Shown: positions 34,555 to 64,000, numbered from the stretch's first letter. The stretch: DNA of 64,000 bases from Ceratotherium simum simum (GCF_000283155.1 NW_004454287.1:1995400-2059399); one strand, 5' to 3'. Made by a program: numbers and translations. Notes: a model not told the origin generated them from the letters alone.

Positions 34555-37500
34555 AAATGTTAACAAGGCCTAAACCAGCCCGGGCCCCTCCCTGGCCTTG
34601 GCGCCCCAGCCTGGTTTCCAGAGCTTCGCTTCGGGCCTCGGTTACTTTGCTAAAGGGCCACGTCTTCATGTGTGAACGTGGACACTTGTCACTGGGAAGG
34701 GTCTGAGTTGTCACGCAGTGTGAAGTTCACCAGCCGTGAGCGTGGTAAAGGAGGAGGGCCCCCGACTTTAGGAGCAGTTGCCTTTAAAATGGCCTCTTGG
34801 GGTGGTTGAAGTTCTTGTTTTGCTGGCAGGTCGAAGCCCGCTGGCTCAGGAAGCAGGTGGCCCACGTGGCAGTTGGTCCCTCACCTGGTGCAGTGGGGGA
34901 CTTGAGGGCCAGGGTTTGATGTGTGCCACCCTGACTGGCCCCGAGCGTCCCAGCGAGGTGGCACGGTGGATGGTCTCCTTGTGCTAACGTGACCCTGAAG
35001 CGCAGGGGCCCACGCGATGCGTCCTGGGAGCTGCATGTAGCCCGATGGCCACCGAGTGCGCTCCCATCACAGCCTGGACTGCTGGCGCGCTGAGCACCCT
35101 CACCTGGCTCCCCAGAACGCCCCCTCCATGCTCCTGCCTGTTGGAGTGCTTCTCTTTGCCTGCACTTCGCCCCTTCCCGGCTCTCCTCCTCCTAGACCTT
35201 CTGATCCTCAGCCTGAGTCAGTTACTTGGGCCTCGCGTTCAGACAGACTTGAGGCAGGACTCGACTCCCTGCATGACTTTGGGCAAATGACTTAGCCTCT
35301 CTGAGCATAAACCCCCCTGTTCCTCCCATAGTCTCCCCAGTAGCCAGTAGTGAACCAAGGGGATGCGAGTTGGGGCTGAAATCCAGCCTACTGGGCTTTG
35401 CCAAGCCTGGCTCCAGGGCTGGGCAGCCCCAAGGAGGGGACACCTTTTATATTTCAAATGGCATGTGCTAGCTGAGGCCCTGCCGGTCACCTTGGTCACC
35501 CTAGACTCCCCATCGTCTCACCCTCACATCCATTCCATCAGCCTGTCCAGAGAAATCTTCTACAGCCTTCATCAGGTGGTGTCACTGCCCTGCCCAGAAC
35601 ATTCCAGTGGTTTTCCTTTGCTCCTAGAGTAGACTCCTTTCTCCTCACCACTGCCTTCGGCCTTTGATCTGCCCTCCCCACCCATGTCTGACCTCATCTG
35701 CCACACCCCTCTTTCCTGCTCCACTCCAGCAGGGTCCACTCCAGCAGGGTCCCACTCCAGGGTATTTGTACTTGCCAGTCCCTCTGGGCTGGCCACATGG
35801 CTCCCGTTTCACTTCAGGTCTCTGCTGAGATGTGTCCCCCATCACTGAGGCCATCCTTGGCCGCCACGATTGAAAGAGCACCTCCTGTCAGCTTGACTGT
35901 TAACCCTGCTTGGTGATCTTTTCATAGTACCTCCACTCCCTACATGCCATCGTGTCGTATTTATTTATGTGCTGGTCTCTGTCACTCACTCGTCAGTCCC
36001 ACCAGGCAGGGACTTGGTCATTCTCTGCTGGATGCTCGGTGCCTGGAACCCTGCTCAGCACACAGTCAGCACTTGGTCGGTATTTGGGGTGGCTGGGAGG
36101 GCCTGTCACAAGTGACACTCGGCAGGTGTCAGTGCCACGCCTCCCCGCCACACTTGGCCACGCTTGTACTTTGTGCGTCCCTGTCGTGGGGGACTTCTCT
36201 CCTGCCCTCTGCATGGGCCAGAGTTGAGTACAGCAGGCACCACGACGGAGCCAGTGGTGGCTCGCGGCCTCCCCGTGCTGGGGCTTGAGAGGCTTCAGAG
36301 GGAAGAGGAGTCTTCTGTGTTTCGCAGGGAGCAGGCTCAGGACTTGTTGCAGATGTGTAGACAGATTTGTAAAACTTGTTACAATTACTTGATGTGTGTT
36401 TGTGTTGGGCCCCCTTGTGACTGTGGATCATGGTCAGAAGAGTTTGAAAAACTCCCATCTAGTGGATAGATAGGATAGTGTTTGCATTCTCGCAGTGTAG
36501 ACGCTATATCACCCTTCTGGATCAGAGCACGAACTCCCCAAGGGCAGAGAGCCAGCCTGGTTGTCTTCACGTCTCCTGGCGCCTTGTAGATGGGAGGCGT
36601 TACTCTTCAGTGGTTTTCAAATGAATGAAAATTTTTAAAGGGAGGGGGGGTGGATTTCAATTTCAATGAACAAAATGTTACATATTCCCAGTGCTGAAAA
36701 TAATACTTGGTAACAATTTGGTATGTCTACCTTTTAGGTAGAATCCAGAAGACGTTGTAATTTATCCTCATGACGTGGTTTTTTCCTTTCTGAAATGTAT
36801 TTGCTTTTAAATATAGGGCAAAGTTTTGCTACTTAATTATATTGCAGGGAAAATGCCACAGAACAGCCAGGGCTGGAGAAGGGCAGTCTCAGATTAAGCC
36901 ATTTCCCCACGATCCCTAAGACCACGGATGCTCCGCCCTGGCCGTCCTTCCAGGTTCACGAACTAGCACGCCCCACACCATCAGGTCAGGTGTGGAGGGT
37001 TTTCTTGGTAGAGTATGGGGGGGTTGATCTCGTTTTGTAGTGTAAATGTAACGAATGGGGCTGGCTTTGCCCAAGCCCGTGCTGCCCGGACACCACTGAT
37101 GGTTGATGGGTCCAAGCACCCTGCCATGGCTTGACCACAGCATTGTATCTGCTGATGAAACGTGTCTGTGAACGAATTTCTCCACACCCCAAAAGCAGAT
37201 ATCCCGGGGCCAAACTGAAATATAATGCTGGTTGTCAGGCAATATGGGAAAAAAACAAACCCATCATCCCAGCAGGCAGATCTCAGAGGCTCCTGATTGC
37301 CAGTTAGCCGGCAGTCCTGTGGCACGGAGGTTGTTTTTTATAAGAGAAAAGCACAGAGTGGTGTGAAAGGAGAAACCAGACCCCTTAGCCGCCAGCAGTC
37401 TGGTTCCGCATTTGAACGTCAGCAGTTGTTTCTATTTTAAATGATAATTTTGATGAAGTTGAAAGTCAGTAGAAAATAATGCAGTCCTAAATCCTTTCAT

Positions 37501-37900
37501 CTTTCTCTTTTATTTTCACAAAGGCGCTTCCTGGGCATCTTTTCTGGGTGTTTACTTTTTGGGTATTTTTCTGACCTAGATTTTTTTTCTTAAAGTGTTT
37601 TTTAAAAATCTGATGACAAAAGTAATAGATGTTTATTGTCATAAACAAACACACAAACACCAGAAATCTGTGATGTGGAAAGTGTAAGTTCCCCATCATA
37701 AGCCTCCAGAGAGAGCTGCTGGCTGCCACCAACGGTAGTTTGGTGTGTGTTTTCTCCGGGCTGGTTTCTATGCTCGGATTAACACATGTGTATTGTTATT
37801 CTTAGCAAAGTGGGGCTCGAGCCAAGCGCACCTCGCCTTGATGCTGCCTTCTTTCGGTGCTTCGTTTTGGACCATCCTCCATGTCTGTGTGCGCGGAGCC
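34555..37900. other. Intron 1, unique sequence with L2 and MIR scraps
   Basis: 35,230-35,310 is MIR-like ('actttgggcaaatgacttag'). 35,470-36,080 (+) follows L2 3' wording ('ggtctctgctgagatgtgtc', 'caccaggcagggacttggtc'). 35,721-35,765 holds a 15-bp unit ('ccactccagcagggt') twice plus a partial copy. No coding frame supported. Confidence 0.5.
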
Positions 37901-37909
37901 ACCTCATTC

Positions 37910-38151
37910 TTTTTTTTTTCCGCTGAGGAAGATGCACCCTGAGCTAATATCTGTCACCAATGCCCCTCTTTTTGCTTGAGGAAGGTTCGCCCTCAGCTAA
38001 CATCTGTGGCCAATCTTCCTCTGTTTTGTATGTGGGCCACCGCCACAGCATGGCCACTGACCAACGGTGTAGGTCCACGCCTGGGAACCGAACCCAGGCC
38101 GCCGAAGCAGAGCATGCTGAACTTAACCACTAGGCCGCTGGGGCTGGCCCT
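37910..38151 (-). mobile_element. ERE-type SINE, second tail form
   Basis: Minus-strand copy with two 'gctaa(c/t)atctgt' modules. Exact direct repeat ACCTCATTC at 37,901-37,909 and 38,152-38,160. Confidence 0.9.
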
Positions 38152-38305
38152 ACCTCATTCATTTTTAGTGGTGCTACGACTTCTGCAGCGTGGATCGTGT
38201 GGGGGTTCTGATTGCTCAGCAGTTGGGGTGCTTCTCAGAGAACTTGAGGTGACGTGGCCAAGTCACTTCCAGACCCTTGGGCCCCGGGAACCTGGAGTCT
38301 ACTTT

Positions 38306-38514
38306 TTTTTTTTTTTAATTTTATTTATTTGTTTTTTCCCCCAAAGCCCCAGTGGATAGTTGTACGTCGTAGTTGCACATCCTTCTAGTTGCTGTATGTG
38401 GGATGCGGCCTCAGCATGGCCCGACAAGCGGTGCGTCGGTGCGCGCCCGGGATCCGAACCCGGGCCGCCAGCAGCAGAGTGCGTGCACTTAACCGCTAAG
38501 CCACGGGGCCGGCC
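38306..38514 (-). mobile_element. ERE-type SINE, short form
   Basis: Minus-strand copy with exact 14-bp direct repeat CTGGAGTCTACTTT at 38,292-38,305 and 38,515-38,528. Confidence 0.93.
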
Positions 38515-38528
38515 CTGGAGTCTACTTT

Positions 38529-40234
38529 CATCTCGCAGCCTCCTGAACGTCTTAGCTTTCAACTTTTCGATTCTTGCCCCGGAGTAGTTGTATTTCCTGT
38601 TACGTTCCTTTGGGCTGCCTGCCCGGATTCCAGGCTCCGTTCCCTCCTTATGGAACCCCCAAACGCACCTGACCCACAGGCCATGTGCATCTCAGTTAGG
38701 CTCCCGGACACACACACTAGTGGTTTCGCCGTTTTGTCCTTCGTTTTTCTCTTCTGCTTAGGTTGGCTGTCTGGTTTGAGATGGATTTTGGTGTTGTATG
38801 AAGTCACCTTCCCTTTCCCAGCCCAGGCACCAAGTGACTTGTCAGAGAGGGACTTGTTGGGGAGTCCAGGCAGCACCACGGACGCCACCTGAAATCCCCA
38901 AGGCCTTAGGACCACTTTGGGGACCCAACGAATTTGCTGAAAACACCAAATCTTTAGTCTCCTGTATAGAAAAGGCGGGGGGGTGTTTGATGAGAGGGGA
39001 AGAAGGGATGGGGAGGGGGTGTTCCCTGCCCTCCGATCCCAGCTCTGTCCTGAAATTCCTGGCTGAGCTTGTCCGGCCCTCCTGGTAGGCATCTTGCTGG
39101 AGCACAGTGGGCCCCGGTGCCACAGCCTCTTCAGCGCTCCGCAGGGCCAGGCCCACCCCCGCCCCTCAGCAAGGGCTGGCTGGCTGGCTGAAAGGAGCTT
39201 GGTGACGCTAAAACACCGCCTGTGTGGCAGAGGAACCAAGAGGGCAAGGGAGAGTTTGCAGCAGCCCGGATCCTGCCCATCGATTGCCAGGCCGGATCCT
39301 GTCACTTTTGTCCGCTGGTCGTCGTTTGCGCCGGGCTGTGCTGGCCTCAGGCAGCCACTGCGCCTCCTGTTAGCAAAGCTGCCTTGTGTCTCCCCTGCTT
39401 CCCGGGGGAGAGGCGAGCCTGTTGTCCCGAGCGCTGCAGGACGGGAGCATTCATTGGGGTTTGTCCTGCGGGGGGCCAAGTTGAGGAAGCAGATTCTCCA
39501 GAGTGGCCACTTATTATGTGGCTAGTTTGCTCCTCTCTGTACGGGGAAGGGAGGATGGAGAGACCTAATCTGCGTGATGCTTCTAGGACAGTAGTGACAG
39601 CCAGTAAGCAACTGCTCAGTAAACGTGGGGACCCCTGATTTCGCCAGCAGTGTGGCGGCACTTCCTGCCTGGACGTGCCTTGCATGTGTTAGCCCGAGGG
39701 ATGCTGGCTGTGACCCCTGAGGGAGGGACGCTCTCAGCTCCAGCCTGCAGAGGAGGGACAGAGGCTCAGGGAGGGTGAGTCACTCGTCCTGCGTCGTGTA
39801 GGTGGCAGATGGCAGAGTCTGTGCTCAGAGTCCAGGCTGCACTGCAGCGAGTTGCACTGTGGCCTTGGACTGCTGACCGCTGTGTGGCCTCTGAGCCTCA
39901 GGGACCCCTCTGTCGGCGGGGCCAAGGATGGTCCCTCCTCGTAGTGTGGTGGTGTGGGCTCAGCGAGTAAATCCGGGTCCTCACCACCGAATGGGCCCAC
40001 AGCCCAGCCCCCCGTCTCTCGCTGGATTGTCCTTCCTGTGATTCTTGGTGCCTGCTGCATCCTCAGCAGGTGCACATCCCTTGGAGGTGGGGGCATGTCA
40101 CAATCCCTCTGGATTTTAGAATGTCCCCTCCCTTCCTCTATCCCATGACCTGGAGGTAGTAGAGGAAAACTTGTTTTCTCTGCTCACCACACTTCTGACG
40201 CTGAACGTGTGGGTTTCCCACACCAGGTGGTTCT
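38529..40234. other. Intron 1, unique sequence
   Basis: No repeat recognised. A 306-codon minus-strand open stretch (38,559-39,479) begins at a TTG. Its first ATG leaves about 177 codons. It resembles no protein I know and lacks visible domains, so I do not annotate it as a gene. Confidence 0.45.
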
Positions 40235-41030
40235 CCAGGTTTCTGCAGACACGAACGGGGTGTCCTGCACTTCAGTTCTGACGTTAACTACCCAGAGCTA
40301 GTGCAGACCCCACAGGTTCAGGGCTCAGTCCCACAGGACTGCCCCCGGCTTCAGACGCCTGTCACAAGTGGTGGGCCCTCAGGTTACCCACGTTTCTGTC
40401 CAACTTGGCTACGTATCACCAGTTCCCACAACCCCTCCTCAGTTTTGATTATTTGCTAGGACAGCTCACAAAACTCAAGGAGACATTTACTTGTGTTTAC
40501 TAGTTTATTATAAAGGATACAGATGGGCAGCCAGATGGGGGAGTACTTAGGCGAGGTCTGGAAGGGTCCCAAGCACAGGAACTTCTGTCCCCATGGAGTT
40601 GGGGTGCGCCACCCTCTGGGCATGTGGATGTGTTCACCGACCCAGAAGCTTCCTGAACCCCATAGTTTAGAGTTTTTATGGAAACTTCATCACGTAAGCA
40701 TGATCGATTAACTCAGTCTCCTGCCCCTCTCCCCTCTCTGGAGGATGAGGGGTGGGGCTGAAAGTTCCAAGCTTCTGACCATGGCTTGATCTTTCTGGTG
40801 ACCAGCCCCCGTCCTGAAGCCATCCAGGAGCCTGCCAAGAGTCGCCTCATTAGAACAAAAGACAGTCCTATCTCCTGTCACTCGGGAAATTCTAAGGGAT
40901 TTTGGAGCTCAGTATAAGACGCTCCAATACCCTTCTCACTTGGGAAATTATAGGGCTTTTAGAAGCTCTGTGTCAGGAACTGAAAGCAGAGACCAAATAT
41001 GTATTTCTTATGATGTCACAGGTAGACAGA
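40235..41030 (-). mobile_element. LTR-like element, partner of 9,405-10,235
   Basis: Diverged second copy of the same element, in the same orientation about 30.8 kb downstream. The minus strand carries an AATAAA (in 'cctttataataaac'). No retroviral genes are attached. Confidence 0.6.
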
Positions 41031-41730
41031 GATTTCTTAAACAGGACCCCACAACCATTAACCATAAAAGAACAAACTTGATAAATCAGACGCCATTAAA
41101 ATGAAGAACTTGTCTTTATTCCAAGGCACCTTTAAGAGAGCACAAAGGCGAATCACCTGGCAGATGGCTGTTGCAACCACGTTTCCCCAATAAAACGTTA
41201 GCAAAGACGTTTAGCGAGCCTTCACAGAAGTGGGTGTCTCCATGGCCAGTCCGCGTATGGAGGTGCTCATCACCGTTAGTCACAAGGAAATGCGAATTAA
41301 AGCCGTGATAAGAGATGATTATACACTCACCAGAACGCTTACGGGTTAAAGACTGACAGCCCGAGTGTCGGTGTTGATGTAGAGCCCCCAGAACGTTCGC
41401 CCACTGCTGGGGGGCCACGTTTGGGGTCGTGGGCCTGATTTGGGAGACTGGCAAGATCCACCATGGCTAAGTTTATGCCTTTCTTGTGACCAGCAGTCCA
41501 CTCCTGGGTACCCCAGGAAAGTGAGCACCCACAGCCGCCAAATGACATTGTTCCCGGCAGCTTTATTCACGCCAGCCCAGACCTGGTACCATGATGTGCG
41601 TGACCAGGGGCGTGGTCACGTGAAGGAGGGTGAATGCCCACTGTACCCAGCAGCGTGGATGCCGCTCCCAGAGGAGGCAGAGGACACTGCCGGCTGATTC
41701 TCTCCTCAGATGCAGTTCAGTGACGGGCAA
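41030..41730 (+). mobile_element. LINE-1 ORF2 3' fragment, sense, old
   Basis: Opens with 'aacttgataaatcagacgcc' and 'aaaatgaagaacttgtcttt', then 'tcacaaggaaatgcgaatta', matching the end of L1 ORF2. Heavily decayed. Confidence 0.7.
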
Positions 41731-42130
41731 AACTAGTCCGCAGTGATAGGGTCAGAACAGGGCTCCTCTGGGAGGGTGGTCTCGACTGGCAGGGGGCCAA
41801 GGGCGCCTTCTGGAGTGTTGCGGGTGCTGTCTGCTCTAGGATTCATCAGGCTTTATATCTATGATCAGGCGCTCTTGTGCCACAGCTCAGTGCAAGTAAC
41901 TCAATGAAATGCCCCTCCTCAGTGCTGCACTGATGGCCAGAGAGCCGGTTCCGTTTCCTGTTCTCCCGCCACCACGGGACAGTTCTGCACTGTGGCTGCA
42001 CTGTGGGCCCCCTTTACTGTCACTCCCTGCGTGTGTCTGAGCTTTCAGTCCAGAAACGAGTTTGCTGACGGTGGCTCCTTCATTGCAGCCTGACACTTGA
42101 GAGTGGCTGCCTCCGAAGCAAATGCCATTT
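41731..42130. other. Intron 1, nothing recognised
   Basis: No gene or nameable repeat seen. Confidence 0.45.
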
Positions 42131-42332
42131 ATTTATTATTTATTTATTTTATTTTTGCTGATGAAGATTGGCCCTGAGCTAGCATCCGCCGCCAGTCTTC
42201 CTCTTTTTGTGTGTGAGCCGCTGCAGCATGGCCACTGACAGATGAGTGGTGCAGGTCTGTGCCTGGGAACCGGACTTGGGCCGACAAAGCGGAGCGCGTG
42301 GAATGTAATCACTAGGCCACCGGGTCTGGCCC
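42131..42332 (-). mobile_element. ERE-type SINE, old form
   Basis: Minus-strand copy with one 'gagctagcatccgccgccag' module and a diverged head. Flanks share 'tgccattta'. Confidence 0.85.
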
Positions 42333-43223
42333 GAAAGTGCCATTTAAATAAGCAAGTCATGAAACCCTGTGCTTCTCAAAAGCGGACGTTGCCATATTTT
42401 GGCACAAAAGTCTTTTTCGGTGCCCTCCAGTATCTTTGGTGAACTTCGGTGTGTCGTTGATGAAGTTGGCGCTTCTGAGAGTAGAGGCAATTAATTCCTG
42501 GAGGTACCACGGGTTTCGATGGGAAGAAGAGGGAAGGAGGTCTGATGCTAAGTATAAACTGCCTTTAGAAGAGCCTTCATTCTGAAGACATCTCCCAGTG
42601 TTGGCTGTCAGCATGTCCGCCTTTACATCGGGAGATGATGCTCCCTGGGTGGCGTGGATTGTATTTTGCTGTCAGTTTCAGTTGGCTTGATTTAGAGTAG
42701 AGACCTCTGGGTGAGAAGGAAACCGTGAGCTGCCAGATACCACGGAGTCCTTAAGTATTTGTGGGACCGTCGTCTCTCTTCCCACCTCACTGCCACTGTG
42801 GTGCTCTGTGGGCCCAAGAGGGGAGCCCTGAGGAGCCATCGTCCGCCACCTGGCCACGGCCATGTCCCCGTCCACGTCATTTGGCTTCCCACCTGTGAAG
42901 TATGGCTGCAGGTGTGTCTTCTCCATAGACAAAGCCCTGGACCAGAGGTTTCAGGCTCCAGCATCAACATTTTAGTAAAGGAAATTCAGGGCACAGACTA
43001 CTGTCTCACGGCAGAGACTGGGGCGGTGGCCTGGGATCAAACAGGATCCTGTTTCTGTAGCAGAATGTGTGACTATTCACGCAGAGCTGAATCAGGTTGG
43101 ATTTTGCTTCCAAATGAATTTGTCTCAAATTTATTTTTTAAAAAGGTTTGATTTTCCCTGAGCTTATTGGTTTTGTGTTTGTGGGAAAGGGATTGTCAGC
43201 AGACACCAATTCTCCCGTGCTCT
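42333..43223. other. Intron 1, unique sequence
   Basis: No gene, RNA gene or repeat I can support. Confidence 0.45.
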
Positions 43224-43431
43224 TTTTTTTTTTTTTTGTGGTGAGGAAGGTTGGCCCTGAGCTAACATCTGTGCCAGTCTTCCTCTGTTTTGTATGTGGG
43301 ACACTGCCACAGCATGGCTTGATGAGCAGTGTGTAGGAGTGTGTAGGTCTGCACCCAGGATCCGAACCCGTGAACATTGGGCTGCCAAAGCGGAGCATGC
43401 GAACCTAACCACTACGCCACTGGGCGGGCCC
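43224..43431 (-). mobile_element. ERE-type SINE, second tail form
   Basis: Minus-strand copy with one tail module. There is a small duplication in the head ('gtgtgtaggagtgtgtaggt'). Flanks share an imperfect 'tctccc(g/a)tgc(t/c)c'. Confidence 0.87.
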
Positions 43432-43833
43432 CTCTCCCATGCCCTGGTGAGCTTGATTTAAGGTCCAGCACGGAGGCTCCTTGAGCTTTGGAGGAGATCA
43501 TGGACGCCCAGAGGACTGAGGAGCGTTCTCTTGCACATTCAGGTCTGTTTGTAGTCAGGCTGCTGTTCCTTCTTTTCAGGATCGGCTGGAGTGCCAGCCA
43601 CTGATCCCTCGTCTGCCGAGGTTTCTGATCCTCTCTGCTCCAATTATTAAGTCATAAAATTGGAACGAGGAAGTTTGGGCTTTTGATCTCTTATCTAGGA
43701 AAATATTAAATTAAATCTTTTATTTCCTTAATCAAGAAAATTTAAAAAGTTCCTGCACTTCTTAACAGAATTTATCTTTGCAACCACAAGTGCCCAGTAA
43801 AGTTTAGGGGCAAAGAGATTCATTCCAGGATTC
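43432..43833. other. Intron 1, nothing recognised
   Basis: AT-rich towards the end, no supportable feature. Confidence 0.45.
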
Positions 43834-43847
43834 AAAAAGTCCACAGA

Positions 43848-44209
43848 GGGCCGGCCCCGTGGCTTAGCGGTTGAGTGCGCGTGCTCCGCTGCTGGCGGCC
43901 CGGGTTCGGATCCCAGGCGCGCACTGACGCACCGCTTCTCCGGCCATGCTGAGGCCGCGTCCCACATACAGCAACTGGAAGGATGTGCAACTATGACATA
44001 CAACTATCTACTGGGGCTTTGGGGAGGAAAAAAAAAAAAAAAGGAGGAGGATTGGCAATAGATGTTAGCTCAGAGCCGGTCTTCCTCAGCAAAAAGTGGA
44101 GGATTAGCATGGATATTAGCTCAGGGCTGATCTTCCTCACAAAAAAAATAAATTAAAAAAAAAGCAAAGAATTAAAAAAAAAGCAAAGCAAACATTTAAA
44201 AAAAAAAAA
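43848..44209 (+). mobile_element. ERE-type SINE, longest composite form (~360 bp)
   Basis: Near-consensus head, 'ggggctttggggagg' block, A run, then two 'gatattagctc'-type modules and a long A-rich end. That end includes an exact 19-bp tandem duplication (44,151-44,169 and 44,170-44,188). Direct repeat AAAAAGTCCACAGA at 43,834-43,847 and 44,210-44,223. Confidence 0.93.
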
Positions 44210-44223
44210 AAAAAGTCCACAGA

Positions 44224-44940
44224 AACAAAAACCAGCTTTGTGACATGCCAATGAGAGAGGGACTTCTAGATGGCTCGGGATGAGTCAGGACAAGGGAACC
44301 TGGTGGAGCCACTAGAATTCGTGTTTTGAAGAATATTAAGTGATAAAAATGATCGTAGGTATGCTTCTCTGAAGGAAAGCTTGCCTAGAATGTGCTGAGC
44401 GATTCTGTTGAGTGTGTCTGTCTGTGCATGGAACAGCCTAGAAGGGACGCACTGGAGTGTGGTTGGGTCCCAGCGGCAACACCAGGGTGGCTCTCGATTC
44501 TGAGGGGGCCTCCCCTGGATGGCTTGGCTCCCTCCTCACGGTTCTGGGGGGCTCTGAGTGTCTCTGAGGAGCCCCTTAGCCCTCTCTTTATTAAATTAAA
44601 GAGACTTGTACTTCAGGCCCTATCTAACTACATAGCAGATTAAGGGTCACATGAACACTGAACCCTTCTTATAGAAAGTAGTTATAAAATTGATCAGCTC
44701 ACGGTCCTATCATGGCAAGCGTAATTTACCAACGTCATTGGAATTTTTTTTAGCTTATTTATGGATCTTGTGGAGGCTCTGGGTCATAGGTCTGGGTATC
44801 AATCTTTAGCTTACAGCAATGTTCGTCAAACTTGAAACACTTAAATATCACTCTCGAAGTATTTAAGATATCAGAGTGCCATTCTTTTCTTTTTTTTAAA
44901 TTTTTTTTTTTTGCTGTGTAATTTGGCTGTATTAATGACC
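44224..44940. other. Intron 1, nothing recognised
   Basis: Unique-looking, becoming AT-rich and T-rich before the next L1. No coding frame supported. Confidence 0.45.
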
Positions 44941-45595
44941 ATTAATATACTTTTTTTTCCTTTTCTTTCTTTCAGTTATTTTATTGAGGTCATAATGGTT
45001 TATAACATTGTGTAATTTCAGGTGTACATTATTATATATCAGTTTCTGTATAGACTGCATTGTGCTCACCACCAATAGTCTACTTTTATCCGTCACCATA
45101 CATAAGCGCCCCTTTACCCCTTATGCCCACCCCCCACCCCCTTCCCCTCTGGCAACCACGAATCTGTTCTCTCTGTCCATGTGTTTGTTTATCCTCCACA
45201 TATGGGTGAAATCATACGGTGTTTGTCTTTCTCTCTTTGGCTTATTTTGCTAGCCGTAATACCCTTGAGGTCCATCCATGTTGTTGCAAATGGGACGATT
45301 TTGTCTTTTTTTATGGCTGAGTAGTATTCCATTGTATACATATACCACATCTTCTTTATCCAGCCATCAGTCGATGGGTACTTGGGTTGCTTCCACATCT
45401 TGGCTATAGTGAATATAGTGCTGCAAATGAACGTAGGCGTGCATAAGCCTCTTTGGATTGTTGATTTCATGTTCTCTCTGGATAAATACCCACTAGTGGG
45501 ATAGCTGGGTGGTATGGTATTTCTATTTTTAATTTTTTGAAATCTCCACACTGTTTTCCATAGTGGCTGCACCACTTTGCATTCCCACCACAGAA
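44940..45595 (-). mobile_element. LINE-1 3' end, antisense
   Basis: Antisense copy close to 33,720-34,300. The minus-strand translation still shows 'YTMEYYSAIKKDKI'. It ends at 'gcattcccaccac'. Confidence 0.88.
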
Positions 45596-62787
<17,192 letters not shown>

Positions 62788-64000
62788 GTAAGAGTCCGTT
62801 TCCTGGCCTTCGAGGCCCTCTGTGCTCTGTAGTGGTGACCTACACCCCTTGTGTGTCTGTTGCCCCTGTGCAAGCCGTGACCCTCCCCTCTCTGGCTGAG
62901 CATCATGTGGGGCAGGGACGGGCCAGGGGAGCCAAGGCCCCAGTCCTGGCTGGAAGTTGGTGCTTTAGAGCTTGGTAGCCTCTAGCCACATGCGACTGTT
63001 TCCATTTTAAATTCAGTTAATCAAATTAAATAGACTTAAAACTTAAGTCCTCAGTCATACTGGCTACATTTCAAGTGCTGAGCAGCTGTCCCCTGCAAAA
63101 AATTGGTGTGAAGTTGGGAACATTAGATCATGTACATATCTTCCCATTATGATCTACTCTTTGGAAACATTATAAATGGTCACATTTACTGTGCGTATTT
63201 TGTAAATCATGTGATTCTGCCACGTTAAGGTGATTGCTGGTTCGTCCCTGGTTGACAAGCTCTGATGCAGAGCCTCGGTCCTCCCTCTGTCCTGGATGGC
63301 CTCCTTGGGCGAGATAACTCACCGCGGGTCCGGCGTGCTGCGTCAATGCCTGGGGCTGTTCCTTTCACAGTTAGCATGCTGAAGGGTGTTCGCCTTCCCT
63401 CCCCCTTCAGCCGTCGCGAGAGGGTCTTAAAAGGCTTTTAAGTGCCCTAAAAACCTTTGCTGCCTCCATACCTTTTTAAAAAGAAATAATAATGGGCATT
63501 TCTTTGCTGTTAAAATCGCATGTGTTTTCAGGGGTTACTGACCATTTAGATTTAGATTTCTTCTGTGAATCGTTTGCTTCATTTGCCCGTTTCTAATCAG
63601 TTGTGTTTTTTAACTAAATTTTTTTTTTTTTTTTTTTTTTTTTGGTGAAGAAGAATTGCCCTGACCTACCACCTGTTACCAGTCTTCCTCTCCTTGCTTG
63701 AGGAAGATTGGCCGTGAGCTAACATCTGTGCTGGTCTTCCTCTATTTTGTATGCAGCATGCTGCCACAGCATGGCTTGATGAGTGGTGTAGGTCCGCACC
63801 CAGGATCCGAACCTGTGAACCCAGGTCGCCAAAGCGGAGCGCACCAAACCTAACCACTACGCCACTGGTCTGGCCCCTTAACTGATTTTTTAAGTGCTCT
63901 TTATGTATTTACCCCAGCCTGCAATCAGCTTAGTGTTCACCTGTATCTTTTTCTTGGTTTCTCCTGTTTTCACTCCCGTCACTACCACTTCAGATCATCT
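62788..64000 (+). other. SMARCA4: SMARCA4 intron 13, incomplete
   Basis: Starts at GTAAGA and continues past the window edge. It contains one SINE at 63,618-63,877. The rest is unique or unnamed, and no further exon is seen. Confidence 0.8.
63618..63877 (-). mobile_element. ERE-type SINE, second tail form
   Basis: Minus-strand copy with two tail modules and a long poly-T (63,620-63,644). Flanks share TTAACT(A/G)ATTT. Confidence 0.9.

Noticed and set aside
38559..39479. 306-codon minus-strand open frame in intron 1
   Set aside because: It begins at TTG, has its first ATG about 130 codons in, shows no domain and resembles nothing I know. Worth only a quick database search.
4631..43990. A recurring 'protein family' with readings like MYVIAAHPSSCCMWDAASAW and GSDPGRAPTHRFSGHAEAAS
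   Set aside because: These translations come from the two strands of the ERE-type SINE and recur wherever a copy lies. They are not genes.

Overview
This is mammalian genomic DNA. It holds the 5' end of SMARCA4 (BRG1, the ATPase of the SWI/SNF or BAF chromatin-remodelling complexes) on the + strand, preceded by about 29 kb of gene-free, repeat-filled DNA. About 28 copies of a tRNA-derived SINE of the ERE type (A-box and B-box head, A-rich tail, often with clear target-site duplications) point to a perissodactyl: horse family, rhinoceros or tapir. I cannot settle the species from the sequence alone.

Layout. Positions 1-29,139 are intergenic: antisense LINE-1 fragments, L2 pieces, several solo LTRs of ancient endogenous retroviruses, many SINEs and an assembly gap (21,512-21,942). 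I recognise no gene there. Positions 29,140-30,430 are a CpG island with a TATA-less, GC-box and NRF1-like promoter and the inferred non-coding exon 1 (about 29,766-29,991). Intron 1 runs about 16.2 kb and carries SINEs, an LTR, L1, L2 and MIR fragments.

Twelve coding exons (numbered 2-13) follow between 46,184 and 62,787. All have GT-AG borders and keep one reading frame, giving exactly 667 codons from the ATG. They encode the Gly/Pro-rich N terminus, QLQ domain, second proline-rich region, HSA domain, Lys-rich segment, BRK domain and the start of the acidic tract. The SNF2 ATPase, SnAC and bromodomain exons lie beyond the window. There is no second gene.

I see no novel multi-gene system. 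The best leads are small: a 117-bp intron 10 that is open and in frame (39 codons), an eight-copy 30-bp minisatellite in intron 6, a NAGNAG acceptor just upstream of the start codon, composite SINEs that join two usually separate tail modules, and a gap bounded by inverted SINEs inside an old LTR.
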